A stretch of 49,862 bases of DNA from positions 1-49,862 of the forward strand of contig NZ_JAHREP010000031.1 of NCBI RefSeq assembly GCF_019084545.1, given 5' to 3'. Of the stretch, positions 36,496 to 43,741 are shown piece after piece (within the stretch, counting starts at the first letter, position 1; each line of letters opens with the position of its first letter). A program made the position numbers and the translations under genes. Under the pieces are notes generated by a model. The model saw only the letters and a list, made by a program, of their open reading frames with translations, ran no database searches and was not told where the DNA came from. The stretch comes from Marinobacterium ramblicola. GTDB lineage: Bacteria; Pseudomonadota; Gammaproteobacteria; Pseudomonadales; Balneatricaceae.

Positions 36496-37392
36496 TCACT
36501 CGAATCGATCCCAGTAGGGTATGTCGCCGAAATAGCCGCTCACAAAGTCGATAAAGCGGCGTACCTTGCTCGCCATCAGCTGTCGGTGGGCATAGACCGC
36601 ATAGAGGCCCAACGGCTCGGGTTCGTACTCCGGCAGGATCACCCTGAGCTTGCCCTCATGTATGGCCGGGCCGCAGATGAAGGTTGGCTGCATCACGATC
36701 CCGGCGCCCTGAATCGCGGCCTGGACCAGAACGTCGCCATTGTTGGTGACCAGGTCGCCGGCGCTGTGCCGCAGTCCGCTGGACAGGGTCGAACTGGGGT
36801 CGCTTTCCATATGGCTGTAGCGCAGGTAGCGATGCTCTTTCAGCTGTTCCGGGCTAGTTGGCGTGCCATGCCGGGTCAGATAATCGGGCGAGGCGCATAG
36901 CAACAGCCGCACCGGGGCGATGCGTCTGGCGACCAGCGAAGAGCTTTTTAATCGGCCGATGCGCAGGGCGACATCGAATCCCTCCTCAACGATATCGACC
37001 TTGCGGTCGCTGAGCTGCAGGTCGATGCCCACCGCGGGATGCGCCTGTTGAAAAGCGCAGAGCAGCGGTGCCAGGTGGCGGCTGGCGAAGGAGACCGGGG
37101 CGCTAATTCGCAACAGGCCCTGAGCCTGGGTCTGCATATCGCCGACCTGACTTTCCAGGTCATCCAGTTCGTCCAGCAGTTGCTGTGCCCGCCGGTAATA
37201 ACGCGCGCCCGCCTCGGTCAGGTGTACCCGGCGCGTGGTTCGATTCAGCAGCCGCGCACCGAGCTGCTGTTCCAACTGGCCGACGTATTTGCTGACCAGT
37301 TGTGGTGACATGGATAACCGTTCCGCCGCCCTAGCGAAGCTGCCTTCGCCTGCGACGGTGATAAAGGTGCGCATCGCGTCGATACGGTCCAT
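36496..37392 (-). CDS. LysR-family transcriptional regulator
   Basis: This 298-residue LysR regulator has an N-terminal winged helix (MDRIDAMRTFITVAGEGSFARAAERL, then QLVSKYVGQLEQQLGARLLNRTTR) and a C-terminal effector-binding domain from about 90. ATG 37392 has AGGAGA 6 nt upstream; the longer frame to 37437 is unlikely. It is divergent from the DODA dioxygenase gene about 390 bp away, so it may control that gene (LysR regulators usually act on the divergent neighbour). The effector is unknown. Confidence 0.92.
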   Translation of the reverse strand: MDRIDAMRTFITVAGEGSFARAAERLSMSPQLVSKYVGQLEQQLGARLLNRTTRRVHLTEAGARYYRRAQQLLDELDDLESQVGDMQTQAQGLLRISAPVSFASRHLAPLLCAFQQAHPAVGIDLQLSDRKVDIVEEGFDVALRIGRLKSSSLVARRIAPVRLLLCASPDYLTRHGTPTSPEQLKEHRYLRYSHMESDPSSTLSSGLRHSAGDLVTNNGDVLVQAAIQGAGIVMQPTFICGPAIHEGKLRVILPEYEPEPLGLYAVYAHRQLMASKVRRFIDFVSGYFGDIPYWDRFE

Positions 37393-37779
37393 CGCTGTCT
37401 CCTGCTTCGGAGTGCATAGGGAAACGCTAATTATCAATATTATGTTGTTAATGAAGCAATAATTTTGCGGTTAATTATCACAACTGGAGATAGTACAGTG
37501 GGTAACATCCAATCATCAGCAGTCCTGCCTGGATCTGTTGATGTCGCCTGCCACGGCTTGTTCAAGTGCAACCGCATCAGACTTAGTGAGGCATGGCTGA
37601 GTCAGGCGAATCCTGACGCCGGGGGCGTTGTCGAGGCGGTGACCTGACACACCTGGCAAAGCCGGCTATTACTCCATTCAAACGCTCAACCCCAACGGTA
37701 TCGTGCCGGTTGGACCGTTATCGAATTAAACTTGGCGATAGATAGTTGAATCGCGTGAACCTTGATAGGTGAGATGATC
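37393..37779. other. Intergenic region with a possible gene remnant
   Basis: This is 387 bp between the LysR gene and the dioxygenase gene. The first 100 bp are AT-rich (promoter-like). From about 37640 a short frame reads DTPGKAGYYSIQTLNPNGIV before a stop. It looks like the inside of a once longer protein, though no ribosome site or start fits it. It may be decayed coding sequence; otherwise I see nothing. Confidence 0.35.
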
Positions 37780-38589
37780 ATGAATAAGCGGACCGATATC
37801 CTGTTTCTCTCCCATGGCGGCGGTCCGATGCCGCTGCTGGGCGACCCTGATCACCGGGAGATGGTCAACAGCCTTGAACAGTTTGCCGCCAAGATGCGCC
37901 AGCCCGATGCGATTCTGGTGATCAGTGCCCACTGGGAGGAGGCGGTGCCGACCATCACCTCGGGTGCAGCGCCTGGCTTGATCTATGACTACTACGGCTT
38001 CCCCCCCGAGTCGTATGAAATTCAGTATCCCAGTCCCGGCGAGCCTGCACTGGCGCAACAGGTCTGCCAGGCGCTGCAGAGTGCGGGTATTGCCGCGCGG
38101 TTGGATGAAAAACGCGGTTATGACCACGGTATGTTCGTGCCGTTGAAGGTCATGTACCCGCGGGCGGATATACCCTGTGTGCAGCTGTCGCTGGTCAACA
38201 ACCTGGATGCCGAAACCCATCTACAGATCGGGCGGGCGCTGCAGGCGCTGGACTACAATAACCTGCTGGTGATCGGCTCCGGTTTTTCGTTCCACAACAT
38301 GCGGGCGTTTTTCGCCCCCGATACACCGGATATCCGGGCGCGCAACCAGGCTTTCGAAGATTGGCTGTTGGATACCTGCGTCAACCCCGATATTGATGAG
38401 GCCGAAAGATCCCGGCGTTTCATCGAGTGGGAACGCGCGCCCCATGCGCATTTCTGTCATCCGCGCGAGGAGCATCTGCTGCCCCTGCATGTCTGCTACG
38501 GCATGGCCGGACGACCCTGCGATGAGCACGCTGTAGCGACCATCCTCAGGAAAAAGTCGGGGCTATTCCGTTGGTCGCGCGCTGAATAG
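37780..38589 (+). CDS. DODA-type extradiol ring-cleavage dioxygenase (LigB family)
   Basis: This 269-residue class III extradiol dioxygenase uses non-haem iron or zinc. Metal and catalytic residues are in ILFLSHGGGPMP, VISAHWEEAVPT, RGYDHGMFVPLK and IGSGFSFHNMRAF. Relatives include plant DOPA dioxygenase and bacterial YgiD, which open catechol rings. The start is ATG 37780 with AGGTGAG 6 nt upstream; a closer ATG (37774) or TTG also exists. It is divergent from a LysR regulator, a likely control link. The substrate is unknown. Confidence 0.9.
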   Translation: MNKRTDILFLSHGGGPMPLLGDPDHREMVNSLEQFAAKMRQPDAILVISAHWEEAVPTITSGAAPGLIYDYYGFPPESYEIQYPSPGEPALAQQVCQALQSAGIAARLDEKRGYDHGMFVPLKVMYPRADIPCVQLSLVNNLDAETHLQIGRALQALDYNNLLVIGSGFSFHNMRAFFAPDTPDIRARNQAFEDWLLDTCVNPDIDEAERSRRFIEWERAPHAHFCHPREEHLLPLHVCYGMAGRPCDEHAVATILRKKSGLFRWSRAE

Positions 38590-38700
38590 CAGAAAGATGG
38601 TGAAGTTTCCTGAGTGATTTTGCTCCCTGACTTGCCGTAGGGCGAGATTGGCGGCCAGAATGAGACGTGTGTCTTGCCGTTAACACTAGGGAATTTCGCC

Positions 38701-39132
38701 ATGTCCGACTATCGCGTGTCCGGCAGTTGCCTCTGCAACAGCGTAACCTACGAGATCACCGGCAATCTGGGCATCTTCCAGTACTGTCACTGTTCGCGCT
38801 GCCGTAAGTTCACCGGCAGCGCCTTTGCTGCCAATATGTTTGTCCTGCCCGAGCAGTTCCGCTGGACCAAAGGCGAGGAGTTGGTTGCACGCTTTGCGCT
38901 GCCCGAGGCGAAACACTTCGCCACCGCATTCTGCCGACACTGTGGCTCGGCTCTGCCGTGGATGGCTCAGACCGGTAAGGCGGTGGTGGTGCCGGCCGGT
39001 ACTCTGGATGGTGACCCTCAGCTGCGACCGACACAGAATATATTCTGTGCGTCGCGGGCGATCTGGTTTAGCGATCCGGATAGCTTAGCGTCCTACGACG
39101 AGTTACCCCCGAGACCGAACAGTAAAGGCTGA
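38701..39132 (+). CDS. GFA/CENP-V zinc-binding protein
   Basis: This 143-residue protein is of the glutathione-dependent formaldehyde-activating (GFA) family. Zinc ligands are visible in GSCLCNSV, YCHCSRCRKFTGS and CRHCGSALPWM, the full eight-cysteine pattern except one His. The family is named for Gfa but most members have unproven activity. The start is ATG 38701 with AGGGA 8 nt upstream. The SDR gene follows 6 bp later, suggesting an operon, perhaps linked to aldehyde handling. Confidence 0.9.
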   Translation: MSDYRVSGSCLCNSVTYEITGNLGIFQYCHCSRCRKFTGSAFAANMFVLPEQFRWTKGEELVARFALPEAKHFATAFCRHCGSALPWMAQTGKAVVVPAGTLDGDPQLRPTQNIFCASRAIWFSDPDSLASYDELPPRPNSKG

Positions 39133-39138
39133 TATGTA

Positions 39139-39870
39139 ATGGACAAGGTGGTCATTATCACCGGCGCCAGCCGGGGAATTGGTGCGGCGACGGCGAAATT
39201 GTTGGCGGCACGGGGTTATGCGGTGGGTGTTAATTACCGCACGCATGTCCGGCAGGCCGACGAGGTGGTGGCGCAGATCGTGGCGACAGGCGGACAGGCA
39301 GTGGCGTTGCAGGCCGACGTGTCGATCGAAGCCGATGTGATGCGTCTGTTCGATGAAGCAGAGCGAGCCCTGGGGCCGGTGACGCACCTGGTCAACAATG
39401 CCGGCGTGTTGTTCACCCAGTCCCGGCTGGTGGATATCGATCTGGAGCGGTTCAACCGGGTGTTGCAGGTCAACCTGATCAGTTGCTTTCTCGGTTGTCG
39501 GGAGGCGGCCCGGCGGCTGCCGTCCGGTGGCGCGATCGTCAACCTCTCCTCGGTGGCGGCCAGGCTCGGTGCGCCATTCGAATATATCGATTATGCCGCG
39601 TCCAAAGGTGCGATCGAATCTCTGACCAAGGGGCTGGCTACCGAGCTTGCAGGGCAGGGGATAAGGGTGAACGCGGTCAGCCCCGGGTTGATCTATACCG
39701 ATATCCACGCCGACGGTGGCGAGCCCGGTCGGGTCGATCGAGTGGGGCCGACACTGCCGATGAAGCGGGGCGGTCAACCCGAAGAGGTGGCCAGTGCGAT
39801 CGCCTGGCTGCTCTCTGAAGAGGCATCCTACGTGACGGGATCGATCATTGATGTGGCGGGTGGGCGTTAG
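39139..39870 (+). CDS. SDR-family oxidoreductase
   Basis: This classical short-chain dehydrogenase/reductase of 243 residues has TGASRGIGAATA for cofactor binding, NNAGV, and the catalytic Ser in NLSSVA with Y-x3-K in YAASKGA. The length, NADP-like Arg after the glycine motif and ending (VTGSIIDVAGGR) fit FabG-like enzymes. The substrate is unknown. It sits 6 bp after the GFA gene in the same direction. The 123 bp after it (39871-39993) carry no clear terminator. Confidence 0.92.
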   Translation: MDKVVIITGASRGIGAATAKLLAARGYAVGVNYRTHVRQADEVVAQIVATGGQAVALQADVSIEADVMRLFDEAERALGPVTHLVNNAGVLFTQSRLVDIDLERFNRVLQVNLISCFLGCREAARRLPSGGAIVNLSSVAARLGAPFEYIDYAASKGAIESLTKGLATELAGQGIRVNAVSPGLIYTDIHADGGEPGRVDRVGPTLPMKRGGQPEEVASAIAWLLSEEASYVTGSIIDVAGGR

Positions 39871-39993
39871 CGCATCGCATCCGCCGGCCTTGGGTGCCTT
39901 CCGCCAGGAGGTGTGGCTTCGGCGCGGCGGTCGATGTGGATAATAAGCCGGGGCGTTTGGACCGTGCCACCCCGGCGGGTTCCAACCGGCGCG

Positions 39994-40404
39994 TTACTCT
40001 ACGGTGATGGTGATTTTCTGTGACATCACCGGTGGGTTGTGCGGCATATGGCTCTGGTCGCCCATAATCAGCTGCAGGGTATGTCGGCCCGGTTCCAGAG
40101 TTAGCGTCGTTTCGGTCTGGCCACCGCCGAAATGCTTCACCTCTTTGCCCATGGCGCTGCCCATCATCGGCATCTCGGTACCATCGATCATCAGATGGTG
40201 GTGACCGGTATTTTCCTTGTCGATACCCGCCGGCGCGACGCCCATCCCCTTGAGGCCGAACTGCACTCTGAAGGTCTGCGGTACGGTTGCCCCGTCCGCG
40301 GGCGCGATGATGTACGCCTCGGCGCCCTCTGGTGACGGGGTTTCGGCGAAGCTCAAAGAGCTGATGACGGCTGCGATGCCTGCGGCGAAGATCGCTTTCT
40401 TCAT
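39994..40404 (-). CDS. Exported DUF4399 protein
   Basis: This 136-residue secreted protein has a Sec signal (MKKAIFAAGIAAVISSLSFA). The mature domain matches DUF4399: YIIAPADGATVPQTFRVQFG, then DKENTGHHHLMIDG and HTLQLIMGDQSHMPHNPPV. It carries His-rich and Met-rich segments (GHHH, MPMMGSAM, MPHNP) that could bind copper or another metal; this is inference. Monocistronic. The 289-bp region upstream (40405-40693) lies between divergent genes and shows no other gene. Confidence 0.88.
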   Translation of the reverse strand: MKKAIFAAGIAAVISSLSFAETPSPEGAEAYIIAPADGATVPQTFRVQFGLKGMGVAPAGIDKENTGHHHLMIDGTEMPMMGSAMGKEVKHFGGGQTETTLTLEPGRHTLQLIMGDQSHMPHNPPVMSQKITITVE

Positions 40405-40693
40405 GGTTGAATGTCCCTATTGGGCATGCTGTTGGGTTACATGCAGGTTGATTGGGTGGTGCAGGGTGCGAATGCCCTCCAACACAACAACTCTAGTCGG
40501 TGATGGCGAGCATGGCCAAGGCGCGGCCGTGTAAATCGACAGTGGGCAAGGCGTGGCGTGGGCGTGATTGCGCCGGGGTGAATAGGTCGGCCTGGCTGTC
40601 AGCTGGCAAAACAGGTCCGGCGATACCATCCTTACTGAGACCGGCTTCGGGGCGGGGCCGCCTCGGCCGTTAAAATGGAGCAAGGAGGTCCCT

Positions 40694-41488
40694 ATGTTCC
40701 AGATCGCGATATTCAGGTCAGTTACTCTGCACAAGCTGTTACTTGCCGTGTTGGCGATTTTTACCGTCGGGTGTAGCCAGTTCCAAAAGGAGCAGGGGCT
40801 GGCGGGCTCCTATGAAGGTCCGCCGGTATCGGTCGGTAAGGGGGAGGCTCGCGCCTATGTTAGGCTCGATGAGCAGGGGAAAGTGACGACCCTTGGTATC
40901 CTGATGAGCGAAGATGCATTGGACGGGCTGCCGGAGCAGGTGTCGCATGGAGCGGTAGAGTACCTCTTGACGTTACCCCCTGAAGCGAAGGCCGGCGGCT
41001 ACGACCATGTCAGCGTCGAATGGAATCCGCAGGGCCATATTCCCCCGGGGGTGTACGACGTGCCCCATTTCGATTTCCATTTCTACCTGATCGATGGGAA
41101 GGCGCGAAGCGCGATTACCGCCACCGGAGAGGATCTGGCCCGAGCCCATAGGCAACCTGAGCCGAGCCATATGCCGGTGGATTATGTGTTGCCAGAGGGT
41201 ACCGAGGTGCCGAACATGGGGGCGCATGCGATCGATCCGGGCGGCGATGAGTTCAACGGTAAGCCGTTCAGTCAAACTTTTATCTACGGCTTTTATGATG
41301 GCAGGATCATCTTCATGGAGCCGATGATGACGCTGGCGTTCCTGCAATCCCGGCCCAGTGTTTCAACGCCGGTAAAGCAGCCCCAGATCTACAGCCCGGA
41401 CTTTGCCTATCCGGCCTTTTACGGCACCTATTACGATGCCGACAAAAAACGGTACAGGATCACTCTGGACGGACTGAGCATGCACTGA
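40694..41488 (+). CDS. Exported DUF5602-like protein, probable lipoprotein
   Basis: This 264-residue protein has a hydrophobic signal (LLLAVLAIFTVGC) with a lipobox-like TVGC, making Cys anchoring likely. The body resembles DUF5602 / TTHB210-like proteins: YDHVSVEWNPQGHIPPGVYD, HFDFHFYLI, PNMGAHAIDP, FIYGFYDGRIIFMEPMMT, and an ending YGTYYDADKKRYRITLDGL. Several His residues (H, HFDFH) suggest a metal site, unproven. The ribosome site is excellent (AGGAGGT, 5 nt before ATG 40694). Confidence 0.82.
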   Translation: MFQIAIFRSVTLHKLLLAVLAIFTVGCSQFQKEQGLAGSYEGPPVSVGKGEARAYVRLDEQGKVTTLGILMSEDALDGLPEQVSHGAVEYLLTLPPEAKAGGYDHVSVEWNPQGHIPPGVYDVPHFDFHFYLIDGKARSAITATGEDLARAHRQPEPSHMPVDYVLPEGTEVPNMGAHAIDPGGDEFNGKPFSQTFIYGFYDGRIIFMEPMMTLAFLQSRPSVSTPVKQPQIYSPDFAYPAFYGTYYDADKKRYRITLDGLSMH

Positions 41489-41522
41489 AAAGAGCGCTCC
41501 GGCGCGTTACCGGGGCGCTCTT
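41489..41522. terminator. Bidirectional terminator
   Basis: GAGCGC (41492-41497) and GCGCTC (41515-41520) with inner CCGG/CCGG form a strong stem. Short A runs before and T residues after serve both the rightward DUF5602 gene and the leftward fpr gene. Confidence 0.7.
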
Positions 41523-41525
41523 CAT

Positions 41526-42299
41526 TTAACGCTCCACGAACGCCCGTTCAATGACGTAGTGGGAGCGCTCGCCGTGACGCGACTCGTTGAAGCCCCAGCC
41601 ATCCAGTATGGCGCAGGTATCCTTGAGCATGCTGGGGCTGCCGCAGATCATGAACCGGTCGTCATCGGTATTGGGCTGGGGCAGGCCGATGTCACGGAAC
41701 AGCCGACCGGAGAGCATCAGGTCGGTCAGACGGCCGTTGTTTTTGAACGCCTCACGGGTCACCGTCGGGTAGTAGATCAGCTTCTCTCTGATCAGGTCAC
41801 CGAACAGCTCATTGTTGGGCAGTTCATTTTCGATGTAGTCCATGTAGGCCAGTTCCGAGGTGTAGCGGACGCCGTGGGTCAGGATCACCTTGTCGTACTG
41901 CTCGTAGATCTCCGGGTCCTTGATGATGCTCATGAACGGGGCCAGGCCTGTCCCGGTCGCCAGCAGGTAGAGATGCTTGCCGTCGAGCAGGTGGCCGCTG
42001 ACCAATGTCCCGGTCGGCTTGGTACTGACCAGCACTTCGTCACCGACCCGGACATTCTGCAGGTGCGAGGTCAGCGGGCCGTCGGGCACCTTGATGCTGA
42101 AAAACTCCAGCTCCTCCTCGTAGTTGGCGCTGGCGATGCTGTAGGCGCGCATCAGCGGGCGCCCCTCGATCTCCAGCCCGAGCATGACAAAGTGACCGTT
42201 CTCGAAACGCAGCGACCGTCCGCGGCTGGTGCGGATGGAAAACAGGGTGTCGTTCCAGTGGTGTACGTGGGTCACCGTCTCTTTTACCAGGTTTGTCAT
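41526..42299 (-). CDS. fpr: Ferredoxin/flavodoxin-NADP+ reductase (Fpr)
   Basis: This FAD enzyme of 257 residues exchanges electrons between NADPH and ferredoxin or flavodoxin. The FAD motif is RAYSIASANYEEELEFF; the NADP region is LLATGTGLAPFMSIIKDPE; VILTHGVRYTSELAY and RFMICGSPSM follow, ending in the aromatic-free ERAFVER tail. It has the length of E. coli/Azotobacter Fpr. ATG 42299 has GGAGGAG upstream. The gene is monocistronic; Fpr is often oxidative-stress regulated, but I cannot show a SoxR/FinR site. Confidence 0.92.
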   Translation of the reverse strand: MTNLVKETVTHVHHWNDTLFSIRTSRGRSLRFENGHFVMLGLEIEGRPLMRAYSIASANYEEELEFFSIKVPDGPLTSHLQNVRVGDEVLVSTKPTGTLVSGHLLDGKHLYLLATGTGLAPFMSIIKDPEIYEQYDKVILTHGVRYTSELAYMDYIENELPNNELFGDLIREKLIYYPTVTREAFKNNGRLTDLMLSGRLFRDIGLPQPNTDDDRFMICGSPSMLKDTCAILDGWGFNESRHGERSHYVIERAFVER

Positions 42300-42457
42300 G
42301 CTCTCTCCTCCGGTCAAGAACCAATACCGGCCACTCTACGCCTGCTCCTGAAATCTGTTAAACGGGTTAAATTCATATCCATTATCGATTTAATGGGTAA
42401 AAACCGGGGTGGCAACGGTGCTTGCCGATCAGGGATGTATCGACGTCGATGTGTGTG

Positions 42458-43738
42458 CTACTTCGATAGGATAGCAGCTGCATCGCGGATCAGTTTTTCA
42501 CCGCCCTGTTTTGGCGTCAGATGACCAAAGGCGATCTCGTGTCCTATCCCTTGCAGCGTGATAGTGACCTCACCGGCGCCCAGCGGTGGGGTGGGTGGGA
42601 GCGGCCCGATCCAGGGTGCCAGCTTGTCGATATAGTCGATCGTTTTCCGGTCTACTTCATTGAGTTGGGGCGATAACACCTCGCGCATGGCCGGGGAGGC
42701 GGGAATGCCCCGGTCGACGCCGAGTATCCTGACCGCCTCGGGCGACATCACCAGGAAGTTGGCCAACTCGACAGCGAGGTCCGGTGCTGTCGAGCCGGCA
42801 CCCACGGAGAGCATCTGCGACGGTTTGTAGTAGTGTCCGGGTAGGCCGCCGGCGTCGGCCGGAAAGGCGGTGATGTCGAGCGGGCGGGCGATGCGTTGTT
42901 GGTAGTTCAGCAGCATGTTGGAGTGGGCAAAGTCCATCGCGGCGAAGCCGAGGATCAGTACCGAGGTCTCGATCGAGTGTTTGTCCAACACCTGAATGTC
43001 GGCCGGTACGCAGCCGCCGAAAGCGCGGATATCGGCCCAATAGCGGAACCACTCCACTGCATCAGCGGTTTCGAAACCGAGTTGACCCTCGCTGTCATAG
43101 AGCCCCTTGCCCCTTTGTCTGAGCCAGTTCTCAAACGCGATCGTGATGCCGCCGGCATCCGGTGTGGCATAGTAGTTCGGTTGCCGGTTGCCCTTGGCAA
43201 AGGCCTCGCACTTGTCGCGGAACGCCTCCCAGTCGGTGCCGAAGCTGGGGGGCTCGACTCCGGCGGCGGCCCAGCCCTCTCTGTCCACGACAGCCGCTGT
43301 GGAGTTGATGCCGAGGTTTACGCCGTAGAGTTTGCCGTCAACCCGGCAGGAGTCGATGTTGTGTTGGCCGAAGGAGTCGATATCGAGGCGATTGCCGAGA
43401 TAGCGATCCAGCGGCAGCAGCACACCGTTGTTGGCGTAGAGCTTCAGGTATCGGTAGTCCATCTGGATCAGGTCCGGCGTCTGCCGTATGGCAACCAGCG
43501 AGACAAAGCGTTGCCAGTAGTCGAGCCAGTCCAGATATTCGGTGTCGACGGCGGCGCCGGGATTGGCGGCGGTGAAGGCGGCAAGTGCGTTGCGGGTCAG
43601 TTCGGCGCGCTCCCGGCTGCCCCACCACATGAAGCGCAACCGGTTGTCCGCGGCCAGGGAAACGGGGCTATAGAGAGCTCCGGCCAGGCCGGCGGCCAGG
43701 CCGAGGAAGTGGCGGCGGGTAAGGTTTGAGGTTGTCAT
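42458..43738 (-). CDS. Extracellular solute-binding protein (sugar type), Tat-exported
   Basis: This periplasmic binding protein of the family-1 (maltose/multiple sugar) type has 426 residues. The signal is Tat-like (LTRRHFLGLAAGLAGALY then SLAAD). The body starts LRFMWWGSRERAELTRNALA, a classic start of sugar-binding proteins, and continues through QTPDLIQMDYRYLKLYANNG. No ABC permease or ATPase gene adjoins it. Instead it begins 3 bp after a GGDEF-EAL receptor gene in the same operon, so it may feed ligand information to that receptor rather than to a transporter. That role is inference from order. Confidence 0.88.
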   Translation of the reverse strand: MTTSNLTRRHFLGLAAGLAGALYSPVSLAADNRLRFMWWGSRERAELTRNALAAFTAANPGAAVDTEYLDWLDYWQRFVSLVAIRQTPDLIQMDYRYLKLYANNGVLLPLDRYLGNRLDIDSFGQHNIDSCRVDGKLYGVNLGINSTAAVVDREGWAAAGVEPPSFGTDWEAFRDKCEAFAKGNRQPNYYATPDAGGITIAFENWLRQRGKGLYDSEGQLGFETADAVEWFRYWADIRAFGGCVPADIQVLDKHSIETSVLILGFAAMDFAHSNMLLNYQQRIARPLDITAFPADAGGLPGHYYKPSQMLSVGAGSTAPDLAVELANFLVMSPEAVRILGVDRGIPASPAMREVLSPQLNEVDRKTIDYIDKLAPWIGPLPPTPPLGAGEVTITLQGIGHEIAFGHLTPKQGGEKLIRDAAAILSK

Positions 43739-43741
43739 GGT

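Noticed and set aside
42458-43738. Solute-binding protein as part of a complete ABC transporter
   Set aside because: No permease or ATPase gene is adjacent on either side within the window.
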